The translations under genes were made by a program, and so were the position numbers. From the NCBI GenBank assembly GCA_024180945.1, contig JAKSGN010000002.1, forward strand, positions 310,001 to 374,000: a stretch of DNA of 64,000 nucleotides. Direction: 5' to 3'. Numbering within the stretch: the stretch's first letter is position 1; each line of letters opens with the position of its first letter. This document shows, piece after piece, positions 35,856 to 48,500 of the stretch. This DNA is from Macrophomina tecta (taxonomy: Eukaryota; Ascomycota; Dothideomycetes; Botryosphaeriales; Botryosphaeriaceae). The notes under the pieces were generated by a model. That model was not told the origin of the DNA. It searched no databases and was given only the letters and a program-made list of their open reading frames with translations.

Positions 35856-37004
35856 ACGACGATGGCGATGGTGGAGGTTTAACGAGTGACGGTGATTGAC
35901 GAGCGAGAACAAGGAATGTCCACGAGAATCATTGTTTCAGGACTGGCAGGTGTCGCATCAGAAGGCAGCAAGCAGAGCAGAGAGGCGCAGAGCTATTTTC
36001 GTCTCTTTCTGGGGGCATGCATTGCAGACGCATGCGGCGTAGGTTTCCTCGTCGGCGTTACGTAGACCTGGCAGAAGCCAGTCAGCACACCTTCAGCTGG
36101 GCAGGCGGCGCTGCACTTACGTTTTCCTCCGCCAACCGTTACTGAGAGTCGCATCACAGCAGACTAAGCGCCGGTTAGACTTCGAATCGAACGACCCTTT
36201 TCTTTCCTTCACCGTTCTTTGCCGCTTTACACATTGTGCTGCAGACCAGCTGCGGAGATGCTTGCTATGCGTGCCATTCCGTGCATGTCCTCACGTTCCT
36301 CTGCGCGGGACGGCACCTTGGGCGTGGGCAGAGGAAGATCAAGCGTGCGGCGCAGCAGATCATGATGCAAAAGCCGGCGCCTCCCCAACACGCCCAAAAC
36401 GGAAACGTCACCTCACCTTTCTTTCAGCGGCCAGAAGAACGAAGGGGCCCAGTGATACGTATCCCTTTCACATGCATGAGACAGACAATTGATCGTATCA
36501 CATCACATCTCTCCCGCAATCCATCCACGCAACAACAAGCGAGGTCGTACGACTGGAAGGCCACTGCTCCGGTCGCCCGTTGCCTCAGCCTTCGCCGTTC
36601 CTGCCATCTTCGTCCGCGCGCGCATCCCGCCGTTGTTGCTCTCGGACGCCCGCGCGCGCCTATGTTCGCTCGGATCAATGGCCAGCCACCAAAACGCCGC
36701 CCATAGCGACACACCCCGCGTTTTCTTATCACGACCATTTCTGCCGAGCCGCAAGGCAAAAAGCGAGCAGAGGCCGGGAAGGGGCGAAAGAGATGCGTCG
36801 ATGCTTTCGACTATCACCTCCTCTGCGCAAATCCTTCCAGCCACAATCGCCAGGCGGGTGCAGGCTGCCGGGACGACGCCCTGCGTCTTTTCGTCGGCGC
36901 TGGCTCCAACGGAGTGATTGATGCGCAGGACAAGCGAACTCGCATTCTGGCCCTGTCTCTTGTCTCTCTGCGCTTGGCCTAGCCTCGTGCACATCATCAT
37001 TGTC

Positions 37005-37026
37005 GCCGCCGCCGCCGCCGCCGCCG
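37005..37026. repeat. (GCC)7 microsatellite
   Basis: Seven tandem GCC units, non-coding as far as can be seen. Confidence 0.9.
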
Positions 37027-37840
37027 TCGTCACGGCGACTGTTCGTCAGAGGCTGCCCTCGATCACATCACAAGGAGAAAATCACAGCAGGACAGCCGGT
37101 GAGGCCGGCCACCTTCGGCATTGGGGAAAGCGGCGGCGACTGGATTTCAGCTGCGAGCGGGCAAGAGATGCAATTGCTGCCGGCTTCAAGGCATTGTTGC
37201 ATCATCCTGTCTTTCCAACAGCCCTGCCCGCGGCTCTCGCCATCGTCAAATCAGAACGGTAAGATGCACGATCCCATGCACAACCAGCGCTTACGCGTAT
37301 CCATCTCACCCTGCATCTCTGCCTCACCCAACGCACGGCGCGGCGAGTGGTACGGCACAGGAGACGCCTCCCCCTCACTCGCTGACCATCTCACCTCGAT
37401 GGCGTCAATGCCGCATTGCGCTACTCTGGGTGCGTCAGACAACTGCGGGGAAGGGGGAAGACGGGGAGGCGAAAATACACACACCTTCGCCCTAGCGCCC
37501 ACAGACTTGCCTTGGTGATCAGCAGCAAGCGGCGACACGAAAAGACGCAGGGTCTGCGGAGGAGCCATTGCATCCGCCCATGGCCCGGACCCTGGCGGTC
37601 GAAGTATATCTTGCCGTCGCTGTTGATCGGCGCGGCAGAAAAGCCAGTGGCGCATGTACGCATGCACGTACACGCTATTTATCTTTAAGTAGGCGAAGTA
37701 GCTACTTCACCTTGTTCCCTGTCCTTGCTCGTCGTCTGCTACTTCCCCGCACGGTGTTGAAAAAGTATCATCGTGAGTGGTAGCAAGCGTGGGGTGACTG
37801 GCCATTGGCGAGAGTGGTGAGCATCTTACAGAAGCAGAAG

Positions 37841-37861
37841 CAGCAGCAGCAGCAGCAGCAG
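37841..37861. repeat. (CAG)7 microsatellite
   Basis: Seven perfect CAG units preceded by two imperfect GAAGCA units. Confidence 0.9.
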
Positions 37862-40800
37862 TGGCGTGCTCTCACGCCATCCAGTTGTCGACGTGGGAGG
37901 CTCGAGATCGATGGGCGAGAGACGGGGGCTGGCTGCGCATCCCATCACTCGGCTCTGACATCTCGGGTCCCCAGGAGAACGGATGAGCAGACGCACGCTG
38001 ATGTCGTGCGCCACCGACTATCAGGAGACGGGACGAGGAAGCCAAAGCCAGAACGACCAAAAGCTGCTCTCACGGTCGAGGACGTACGTGAGAGCTTCCA
38101 AAGCTTGCCTAGTGCCTCGTAGTAGCACGAGCCTACGACACCAGCGTGCAGACGCGGCCAACGCAGGGTCCGTCCGAAGTAGCAAGTGATGGGCGACGCC
38201 GCGGGTACTGTGCGTAGCAGCAGCAGCAGTAGTAAGTAGTTGGGCGAAGCAAGTTATCCGCGGCGGCCCCAACAGGAAGGACCCTTTTTCATCAGCCTAC
38301 ATCACCGCGAATGGGCCCTGCGTCACTCTACGACGACCGCCCCGCCACTCAACCGGACAACTCAGCCAAACAGATCAGCGACCGAGAAGAGCAAGGGAGA
38401 GCGGAAGAGAAAGCGCGTCGAGAGTAGTGGCAAGACGGGGGATGAGCGAAGAAAAAAAGGGAGGGGGAGAGGAAAGTAGAGAAAGAACACGGTCCACGAT
38501 CAGATACGAACAAGGCTCGCACTTTTGCACATGAAAGAGATCCGCAGTTTTGCCCGCCGCTATAACGAGGATAGCAAACGAGCCCGCCCGCCCGCATTCA
38601 GCTTCTCCATAATCCTTGCCTCCCGCGGGGTGTGTGCCGGCCATTGATGCGGGAGCGGCAACGACTTGCGAAGTCCTTGCCGGTGCTCGCAATCGAGCGC
38701 CCATTCGCCAATCTTTGCTTCACCTTGACCCTCGTATCACAATCGTTTGGTGAACCACAAGCCGCAAGAGCCGTGTGAGGTTCGGGTTGGTGTATCAGGT
38801 TAGGCCGCCCGCCCGCCCGCCCATTTTGGGGGACAAGGCCCCCCCACACACGCTCTCCCTCCCTCCCTCTTCCCCCAACCCTCCCAAAACAGGAACCGAA
38901 AGACGAACACCCCCCCACACTACGCCCCCATCCACATCCGTCGTAGCATCCCGAGTGGCGGTGGCAAAGCGCCCACCCCCTAAACAATTGCGCAATGCAA
39001 CAATTTTAAGGCTACAACTTACTCAACGAAGGGTGCGTTTCAAGCTCCCATTCGATGAACATGCCTGTGCGCCGGCGCTTGTGTGGCTTGCTGTCAAGAA
39101 AAGAGTAGTATAGTAACTGCAAGACATCATGCAATTGCCCGATGATGAGCATGAATCACAACAAATCTCCGCCCTCCCCTAATCACTTATAGCGTACAAG
39201 CCAGGCAAAGCCACATAAGGACGCCTCGTTTGACGAGTTTTTTTTTTTTTTTTCTTCCTGCCGACTCCTTGTCTCATTCCGGTAGATGATTGGCGACGTT
39301 ACTTCGTCAACGACTTCGGGGCTTCCGGACGCTACCTGTCGAGACCACGCTATGCATTCTACTTTCTTGCAGTCGCGCGGGATCCCTCGGCCTCCGTGGC
39401 AGATGAAAGAGATAGGAGGAGGAGCAGGAGGAAAAATTGAGGTGGTACGCGTACTCGCTAGTCATGGCCAAGCCCAAAGTCAAACGCCGACGGCACCAAA
39501 GCAAAAAATGGCACTCCGTCCACCCACCGCAACGCCAGTCGAAATCCGTTGCTTTGACACACAAAAACGACGCAAGTCGTATAATCCTCCGATGGTGGCA
39601 AGCAGCAGAAGAGCAGCCGGTAAACCCGGAGAAACAGGACAATGAAGGACGAAAAAGTACGTAAGAAAAGATAAGGTGCTTACCTCAAAACGCCCAACCG
39701 GTTGACAAAAAAAAAAAAAAAAAGAAAAGCTTCATGCACAGAGCCTCAAAAGACACCCGGCGAATATAGGGGACACAAGAGCGATACGAACACAATGAGG
39801 CCTGGAAGTTCCTCAAATCTGAAAAGATTTGCCAAAACCGAGGGGGGAGAAGGAAAAAGTGACAAAATTAGGCGTACCTATTTCCCTCTCTCACACTTCT
39901 TACCTAAACCATATCCTCCTTCGCATCTCGCCTCATCCTTTATCGCGACAAAGACATCAACTCGGCGCCGCCGGCAGAGACCCACTACACACCAACCCCA
40001 CAATGACCAGCTTTCGCCCCGTCGGCGGTGTGCGCCGTGCTGCAGTAGTCGAGAGCCCTCTCCCGCTGTGAGCGGCACTGGCGCTTCCTCCCACTACTGC
40101 TGGTTTCCGCACTCGCGGCCAGCTCCACCCGCATCTGTTAAATAAGCCGATGAGCCTACCCCATCGCCATCCGCTCCACTGCCCGCCCTGTCGTCGGCTT
40201 AGCGCGGTCATCTCTCCCGCTCGCCAAGGAGGCGAAGCAAGACTGACGGGCGGTTGAGTAGTGTTATCAGAGGGACCTTGCTGAGCAAGACCGGTGACCC
40301 GAATCGGGATAGGCGTTGGCGTTGACCTACTTTCCGTGTAATACAGTAGTGTGTGCTATTGTCTGCTATCCCACGCCAGGGGACCGACGACCAACGAGAG
40401 GCGGAGTCCCTGGGGATCCCTACATGCATGGACCCTGATTTACCCAGCCCTGGCGGGACAGCTTCGTGTTCGCGGTGCTTTGAGATTTGCAAAATCCCAA
40501 AGTTTCTTTGCATGATCGTTTGGAAAGTTTACCGGTTCGCTCGGCGTTGATAACAATGTCGGCTGCCGGTTTAGCAGAATAAACTTTGAGCCGCTGGCAT
40601 CGCTTGCATGGGGCTTGCACAGTTCGGGGCAATGTTGTGGTGATATAAAGTAAGCTGCTAATCATGAGCCGACAAGACAGCGGCAAGCCTTGCCGGTCCT
40701 GTAATTTCAATCTGCTGTACCACAGACCGCAGTCGCGAACACGCCTCTGTTGGCGGATCTGGCGCCGTTGCCGGGGAGCTCTTAAGACTCCGTCTGGAGT

Positions 40801-41145
40801 CTAATGTAGTGGAAGCGAAGAACAGGCGTTCGCAGCGCCATGCAACTAAGATTGCGAACAAGCATTTGTCAGTCCAATATCAGAGTCGCGCGTGTGGTCG
40901 GTGCGGACATCTGCCCTTCGCTGTCCTATTATTCCCGGAGAGGTGGGCTTGTCCGACTCGACTCACCTCAACGAAAAGCCAATGGAGACGGGGAGGAGCA
41001 TGCGTGAGCGGCCAAACAAACTCGGACTTGCTAGCACTTTGTTAGTTAGCCAGCGCCCACCCCTCACTTATCCCTCACCAACCTCCAGAGCATTGATTGG
41101 TAAGCTCCAAAGAAGAAAGACGCCACAGGCCCTGCACGCACATAT

Positions 41146-41152
<7 letters not shown>

Positions 41153-41199
<47 letters not shown>
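41153..41199. repeat. (CA)23 dinucleotide repeat
   Basis: A 47-nt uninterrupted CA run, the longest simple repeat in the window. A G9 run follows near 41329. Confidence 0.95.
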
Positions 41200-41201
<2 letters not shown>

Positions 41202-43115
41202 TCAGCGAAAGCTTGCCAGACACTGGATACAGACAATTGGCCGGGACCGATGCGGTGTTTTGGCTTCAGACGGCGGCGCTCCAGATACGCGCCCTGCAAG
41301 CATGAGACATGGATGGAGACGCAGGTTGGGGGGGGGGGAGGAGGGGGTGTGTGGATATATGTCATGTAACTGTGCACGTGTGCTTTGCCCGTGGCTGACG
41401 CGGCTGTTGTTGCACTCGTTCTCGTGATATGCTGAGAAGATTCCAGCTACTCTTCACGTGCATGGTTTACAGTGGCATCCGTGATGTCGACTGCTTGGCC
41501 TTTTCCTCTACTGTCCTCGGCGTGGCGTGACAGTGGGAATGCAGCGGCAACGTGCCAAGTCACATACGAGGAGTGCTTTGCTCGCCCATGCCCAGCTCAC
41601 CTGCTTTGACTCCCGAAAGGCTGACTGCGACGTGCACCCTGACATCCCGAAGTTCCGGGATTACTCGAATCAGACAGCACTGCATAGTGGGAGTCCCGTA
41701 AGGAGAGCTGCGTAAAGCCAGTAGATTGCGCCGCCACCATGGCCGTGAGTCGCGAGTGAGGGTACGGAATAGATAGAACGGGCTGGAGCGAGAGCGGAAT
41801 TGTGGAGACAGATGTGGACGGCGCGGGAGGAGTGTCCGGAGTGCTGGGAGAGGTGGAGAAGGCGAGGCGAGAGGGAGCAGAGCGGCGTGCGCGTCAGGAA
41901 TCTGTGGGGCTCGCGGGCTGCAGTGGTGGTGATGGCCGTGCCGCGCCTGGCGTGGTGTTGTAGCCCCACCCGGCTGCTGGCGTACACGCACGCCTTAATG
42001 AGGCTTCCCTAGGGCGGCGGCGATCCTGGGCCGGACGGTGGGCGGTGGCGGCTCGAAGCTGTGATGGTGCTGCCACTGATGCTGGCCGTCAGCAGCGGCA
42101 AGGAGGGGGGCAGTCCTGCTCCCCGCCCCAGCCCGCACTCGCCGCGCCCCAGCCCCCAAGCAAGCAGCCCCGCGGACAGAGCTGCTTATCTTCGCCGTTT
42201 CCAGCACAACGAGGGGTCGTTGCATCCGGCAAAGCAAGATGAGGACCCTTGAGGCTGCGTGGCGCTTCTTGGACGCAATCACCGGTCTGCGTTGGTGCTG
42301 GCTTGCGCAGTATGGCGAAAGGCTTGCATGCCCGCCCTCAACAGCCCCACGCCTCCGCCAACCCAACCGCCCACCTCCGCAGGGATTCCGCCAGCGGCTC
42401 GGTCGAGAGTCGGAGCCCAGGCGCAGGATGCAATCTCGGCAAGCCGCGACAGCAGACGACGCTTGAAGGCCGTGGAGAGCTGGAGCTGTCGCGCAGAGCT
42501 TGCTGCTTGGCCCCAACGCGAGGCCGAGGGCCCAGGTAAGCGCAGGCACCAAGGGCTGAGGTCTGGAGCTAGCTGTCCAGACTGGTCGGCGGACCGGGTG
42601 CTTGGCGGAGGAGTGTGGTGTACCTTTTCTGCGTGGCGCGCGACGATGGTGGGCTGCGACATGAAGGTACTTGGGAGCTACCTCCGCGGGGGCCTGCAAC
42701 TGCTGAGCGACGTCGGAGCGGCGGCGGGCCAGTCAGCTTGAGCGCTGGCGGCCGACCCCGCATGCACCGGCTGTGGGCAGCTCCGAGGACTGGTGGCTTG
42801 GGGCGCTCTGCTGTGGCGCTCTGCTGCGGCAGGTGCTGGCAGCACGCTGTCCGTTCCGCCGGGCGAGGCTGCCGGACCTTGATTCCTGGAGCGACGTGAG
42901 GTCGCGGAGGCGGTGGTTGGCTCCTCTCGGGAATTGTTAAGAGGGCGCGTCGATTGGCCGGCTGCCGAGGCTTGGCTGCGGCCGCCGCTGATGTCCATGT
43001 TCACCACGGCCGCCATGCAGCATCCACAACCCTCAAACATCCCATCCCACTTCCAGGTGCGGATGCCGCGTTGCCTCGCTGCTGAGCCCCCGTCTGACCG
43101 CCCCCAGAGCCCCCA

Positions 43116-43690
43116 ATGGCCCCGTCAAGAGCCGCTGTCTCGCGCATCGCCGCATTCGCCGCCCGCAGCACGCGCCGCTGCGCCTCTGCTGCATCTGCGC
43201 GCTCGCCCGTCCGACTGACGCGTTCCTACCACGCCTCCCCGCTGCTTGCCCCTCCAGCTCCCGCCCGAGCTCCTGTGTCTTTGCGGCAATGCGTCCCTGC
43301 TGCCCGCCGTGCAATGTCGATTGCCGCCGCCCCCGAGCCACCGGATTACCTATCTGAAGGCGAGCTGCATGTCTTCAACAAGATCAAGGACAATCTGGCC
43401 CCCGTGCGCCTGGAGGTATGACTGTTCACGGCATGTCGATTCCTCCTTCGTGCGCCAACGTGATCCTTGGCTATGCCGGAGAGCGTCGAGGTTCAGCCGG
43501 CTAAAGAAATTTCGCGCAACAGGTCCAGGACATCAGCGGCGGATGCGGTTCCATGTACGCCCTCGATATCGAGAGCCCCAAGTTCAAGGGCTTGACCGTC
43601 ATCAAGCAGCACAAGCTGGTCAACGAAATATTGAAGGACGAGATAAAGAGCTGGCACGGTGTGCAGTTGAGGACGAAGGCCGCCGCGTAG
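43116..43690 (+). CDS. Mitochondrial BolA-like protein
   Basis: Two exons (43116-43415, 43523-43690) join to 155 aa. Residues 1-70 are rich in Arg, Ala and Ser with almost no acidic residues, a mitochondrial presequence. The BolA domain follows: LSEGELHVFNKIKDNLAP, then after the 107-nt intron VQDISGGCGSMYALDIESP, FKGLTVIKQHKLVNEIL and KSWHGVQLRT. The Cys in GGCGSMY and the His in KQHKLV/WHGV positions match conserved ligand and core residues of BolA3-type proteins, which work with monothiol glutaredoxin and Nfu to deliver [4Fe-4S] clusters to enzymes such as lipoate synthase and succinate dehydrogenase. By yeast nomenclature this is closest to Bol3 (Aim1). Start and splice sites are clear. 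Confidence 0.92.
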
Positions 43691-45512
43691 CCCGGCCCGC
43701 CTGTGCTTAGTATTCGTGCTCCGGTCTCTTTGTAGAGATATCGGTGCTGGCAGTGTTCCAGGGGAGAACTGCATCCAATCTCCTCTCTGTATTTTTGTAG
43801 GGCGGCATTTGTGTCTGTCAGGCATGGTCATGGTCACTGGAATCTGGGGGCGTCTCTGTGGCTCGAGGCCAGGCCTCTTGTAATGATATAGGTAGAAAGA
43901 GAAATCTAATGATGTGAAAATTGACATGAGGTCCCGAATACCTGCCTTGAGTCCGTCAAGCCTTTCTAACTACACAGAATTTACGAACAGATGACATCAG
44001 ATGAAGTCTTCCGTCTTCCTTGGATGGCCGTATGTTATCCAGCGTTATGCTACCTCGCAACTCATGCTATAACTCATACCCCCTACGGGGAACGGGGGGT
44101 CGCCCGGAAATCTAGCGCCTCTATTATTTTTGCATGATTATATATCTTCAGGACTTTTTCTGTCAGGCGCTACTTAGGCGATGGGGCAGATTGACTTGCA
44201 CTTACTCTATCCCAACAGTTAATCAGTTTTATCAATATGCTACATGCCACAGCCATTCCTGCGTGCCGTCCCCCTTCTTGTGTGTTCTTGATATTGGCCG
44301 GATCCACTGTTTCGTACCTTCAATCTCAACACTCCGAATCGGCTTCACTCAAACCTCACTTACCATTTTCAGATCTCCAACACATTCTTTCGTCATCTCC
44401 CAATCACCAGAATCTGACGATACCGTATCAATCTACATATTCAGTGGATACTGCGCAAATAAGCCCGGACACGTTTTCGAGGGCCAGCAATATCTTCAAT
44501 ATCACCGCTTGCTCAAACCAAAAAAAAAACCCTCATTGCATCCATCCGCACTTAGGCGAGGGGGCAAATTTAACGGTATCAATACCTTACTCACTTACTT
44601 CACCGCCACGAGGATCAGTCATTCCGTACTGGCAACTTAATGGGTGCCCATAATGCACGATTTCCGAGGACAAAAAAAATTTGCCCTTTGCGTATGAATC
44701 CACCTCTGCCGTACTCCGACCCCCCTCATTCCCACTATTACACAAAAAGTTTTGTGTGTCTACCTTGAATCCCTTTCGTATTGAGAAGTCTTTTACACGC
44801 ACTGCCGTCAAAGCTCACTCACGCTGTTCATAGTTCTATTTCCCCCATCCAGCAAGACACAGCAGTTGCCTACTAAACCACCACCAAAAAAACGTATCTC
44901 CTCAAGAGCATACAAATGACAGCACTTGCTCTACCAAAGCCAACCAAGAAGCCTCATCATCTTCTTAAAGAACTCCATACAAACACACACCGACCTGTTT
45001 ATATACAGCACTCACAGCACAAAGCCTCAGGCTGTGCGTTCCGCCAAACATAATATACACAACGTCGCCAGCATCTACACTCCCCGAGGTACACTTATCG
45101 CAACAAAAGCGTATTGGTATCCATATATACACATCCCACTATTGACTAGAAAGGCCCCAGTACTGAATGCTAGAATGCCGTGCAATAAGATAGTTACGAC
45201 CCAAGAGAAACCAAAAAGCCTCCTCGACCTTTATACCTTCAAGAAAGAACAAGGAAAAAAAAAAGGTAATCTCATCATCATAAAAAGCATCCAATCATGC
45301 CAACGCATTCCCTTTTTCCCGCTCATTCAAACATCATCACCACATAAAATCGTCGGACAAGGGGAGAGAGAGAGAGAGAGTGAGGGAAAGTGAGAGAGAA
45401 ACAACCCTCCTCATCACATCAACAGAACGAACAAGACTCTCCCCACATCCACGCACGCGCCCACTCAGAACAATCTTTAAGAACCTATCATTTTCCGCCT
45501 CCACAACATCAA
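43691..45512. other. Convergent intergenic region
   Basis: BolA and the RING-ZZ-SH3 gene converge here. The stretch 44.0-45.5 kb is AT-rich with A tracts (44520-44529, 45246-45262) and a short GA repeat (45364-45380). Only short ORFs; the longest (155 codons at 44926-45393) is Lys/Ser/Thr-rich without a domain. It is likely 3' UTR sequence. Confidence 0.5.
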
Positions 45513-48500
45513 TTACAAAACCCTGACATAATTGCCCGGAAACAGCCCTTTACCGCCCGCATAACACCCCCAAAACCAATCGCCATTGATATCCTCAGCC
45601 TCGCGAATTTCCGCGCCCTTCGGGAACATGAGCTCATCGAGCACGCCCTCCTGCGGCCAGTAGCTCCACAGCGCCACGGCCCGCAGTCCCACACCCCCGT
45701 CTGGCGGGAACTTCTTGCGCATCACGAGGCCAGCAGCAACCGTAGCAACCTGCTGAGAGGATGACGACGAAGAGGTTGCCGCCGCCGCTGCTGCTGCTGC
45801 CGCCGCCCCCGATGCATTGCTATTGTTACTATTGCCGTTGCCCGTCGTGGTGCTATTCATGGACGGAGCATTGTTGCCATTAGAGGAGTTGTTGTTATTG
45901 TCCCTGGTAATGGACGAGGTGGAAGCGGCTGAATTGGATCGAATGAGCCCGGTCCGCATGCGGGCTTTTCGAATAGTACCGTCTGTGTCTCGCCATCTCC
46001 AGGCGTGAGCGGCAGCGTCGACAGGGCTCGTTGTACCTGCGGCTGCAGGGTCAGGTGGCGGCGGGGCTTGGGTCACAGGGGAATCAGGAGGGATGGGAAT
46101 GGTGCCTGGACCGCTGTCTTTCATTGCCAGGCCGCCCACAAGATCTCGTGTTACGATGCGTCGCTGACCGGCGTCTCTGTCTTCGAAGCCAACAACGACC
46201 ATGCGGTGGTTGCGGGGACAGCGACGCCAGCCATTGTGTCCGTTCTCGGGCGAGATGCGACCAGAAGTGACAAGGTTATGGTAGCAGGATGTGCATATGT
46301 CGGAGTTGCCAGCGTTGCATTTTTGGCAGTGGAAGCGAGTATGAGATGGTGGGATGGGATATGTGCAGATGTCGCAGAGAGTGCTGAAAGTTAAAGGACG
46401 GAAGAGAAGGCCTGCAATGGTGTGTGTACCTGGTCCACGAATGAGAGATGCGGACTTGGGGGTGATAGGGGGTTGGCCTGTCGATGATAGCCCGGGAGAC
46501 GGCGGTGCTGAAGAGTTGTTGCCCGTAGATGCAGAGGATCTGTGTTGAAGAGGTAACAAAGGATGCGTGCAATGCCGCCCCTGGTTTACGCAGTCATTAC
46601 AGAAGCCCCAAGCCCCTTCGTTGCACATGTCGCATTTCCAATAACAGCCATTGGCAAACGACAGGCAGATATCGCAAAAGACACCAGCTTGCAAACGTTG
46701 GGATGGGTCCTCTTCAGTTAGTTGCGCGTCGCCAGAGCCTGAACTCACCGGATCCTTTTTTGGTCGGGTGTAGCGATGCCCTGTCAGGATATGCGGGTGC
46801 TCATGGCCTGGAGGATAACCACCTGGAGGAGCTCTACGTTCATATCTGGCCCAGGCTGCATGGCCGAAGCCGAACCAATGCCTACAGCCTGATCCTTGGC
46901 GATAGCACCGTAAGCAAAGATTAAAATTGCCAGCATCGCATTTGCGGCAGTTGTAATGCAGACTGTACTCAATATGCTGCTTGCCACAACGACTGCACGA
47001 TACTGACGGTTCGGTATATGTGGGTCGGGGCCCAGAGTTTCCAGAAGAAGAAGGTTTTGCACTCATGTTCCCAGAATCAGAACTGTTGTGCCTTCGAACA
47101 GGCGCAGGCATGGGATGACTAGTGACTGCATGCCGTGAGAGAGGCCCGGGGAATTGACGAAGACTAGCATGTGCTTCAGTAACAGCTGCTGGCGTATTCA
47201 GCGGAGGACTGCTAAAGGTCTCTGTAGTAAACAAAGCACGACGTGGAGAGTTCTCAGCAGAGCTTGTTGCTTGTTGCCTACTTAGCGCAACGTCCGAAGC
47301 GCGGACAGGACGCTCGGGGTCGGTCACCCTTCGGTCAGTCTGGCTCGGCCGCTGTCTCTCCACTGCCGCACCTTCCTGGGTGGTTTGTGGACGGTTACTC
47401 AGGTCTGTAGCCGAACGAGCTGCAGGTCTAGTCGAGTCAATTGATAAACCTCTTGGGTTGTGTCGACGGGCAGACCGATTACTGTCCTGACTGGAAGATC
47501 GAGTCCGCGACCCTTCTCTTGAGCCACCATTGACAGCTTCAAACAAATGCGGACGTGACACTGGTGGCCTGGAATGCGAATTTGATTGCGGCTGGGCCGG
47601 AGCCTGAGGCTGTGGTTGAGCCTGTGCTGCTTGTTGTACAGCCTCTTGAGTGGCACTTTCAGCCCGGGGTCGCGGTCTCCTCGAAGGCCGGTCTCCTCCA
47701 TCTTGTTGTCGCGTTGCGGAGTGATTGCTCTCGCTTCGAGACCTGTCATGCCTTGCTCTTAACCTGGCTCTCTCCCGTTCCCGCTGGCGGCGCCGGAAAG
47801 CGGCCGCAATCCTTTCGGTGATTTCCTCCTCTTGAGAAGCATCAATGTTCTCCAAATCAATGCCGTCTAGCAGGCCATCCTCTCGGATCTGACGCATGAT
47901 CTCTTCCTCCATCTCCTGCGAATCGAAGTCTGATACGCTCAAAAGAGAGCGCAAGCTGGACTGGTGCTCAACAACGCGGCGTGGCCTGGGAGAGGTATCA
48001 CGGCTCCTGACAGCCGAGCTTTGTGCATTCCTCGACGCTGACGTATCCCGAGCTCTGCGACGCCTCTCTTCACGATCCCGGCTGCGATTCCTACGACGAG
48101 CGTCGGAAGGCGGGCTGACTGTGTCGCTGCCGCTGCTCACTCCGACCTCCTGTAGGCTGATCTGACGCACCTCTTCAAGCATGCGGAGCTCCTCCTCGCT
48201 TTCTTCATTGTGTCGCCTCCTTCGCAGTTTTGGGAGCACATTGTCGCCGGGCTTATATATCTTGCGCATATCTTCCTTCTCCTGGTCCGACTTGCCACGG
48301 CCAGGGTTCGCCTGCAGGAACATGTCGAGCAGGGTCGTGACGGTGGCATTGGGCTGGGTCGCGCGCACCGAGGCGCGGCATGAGGGGCAGGTGTACGGGT
48401 GGTTGGTGGTGGCGCTCTGGGCCTGCCATGAGAACCACTCCTTCAAGCAGGCGCCGCAGAAGGTGTGCAGGCAGTCGAGCAGCGTCAACGGCTGGTACAA

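Larger units (their letters stand above)
27159..43115. other. 16-kb intergenic region between divergent genes, no recognisable gene
   Basis: The PP1-targeting gene leaves to the left and the BolA gene to the right, so the whole stretch is upstream of both. The stretch from about 27.6 to 31.9 kb and much of 36.2-43 kb is GC-rich, with long ORFs in several frames at once (up to 440 codons at 27719-29041), the pattern expected from scarce stop codons. None shows a domain or consistent splice structure. The stretch at about 32.2-33.2 kb is less GC-rich and has a 167-codon open frame (32337-32840, first ATG at about 32547) that I cannot assign. Minus-strand 41670-41987 encodes an Arg/Ser/His-rich segment ending in AIYWLYAALLTGLPLCSAV, which could be a mitochondrial presequence plus membrane helix, but no further exon was found. 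Microsatellites are listed separately. Confidence 0.5.

Noticed and set aside
46395..46435. Possible 46-nt intron (GTACAC...TTTCAG) in the same gene
   Set aside because: Removal shifts the frame just before the conserved LCDIC finger.
46680..46760. Possible second intron (GTGAGT...GCAAG) in the RING-ZZ-SH3 gene
   Set aside because: Its length is not a multiple of 3 and removal would break the open frame that encodes the following zinc finger.
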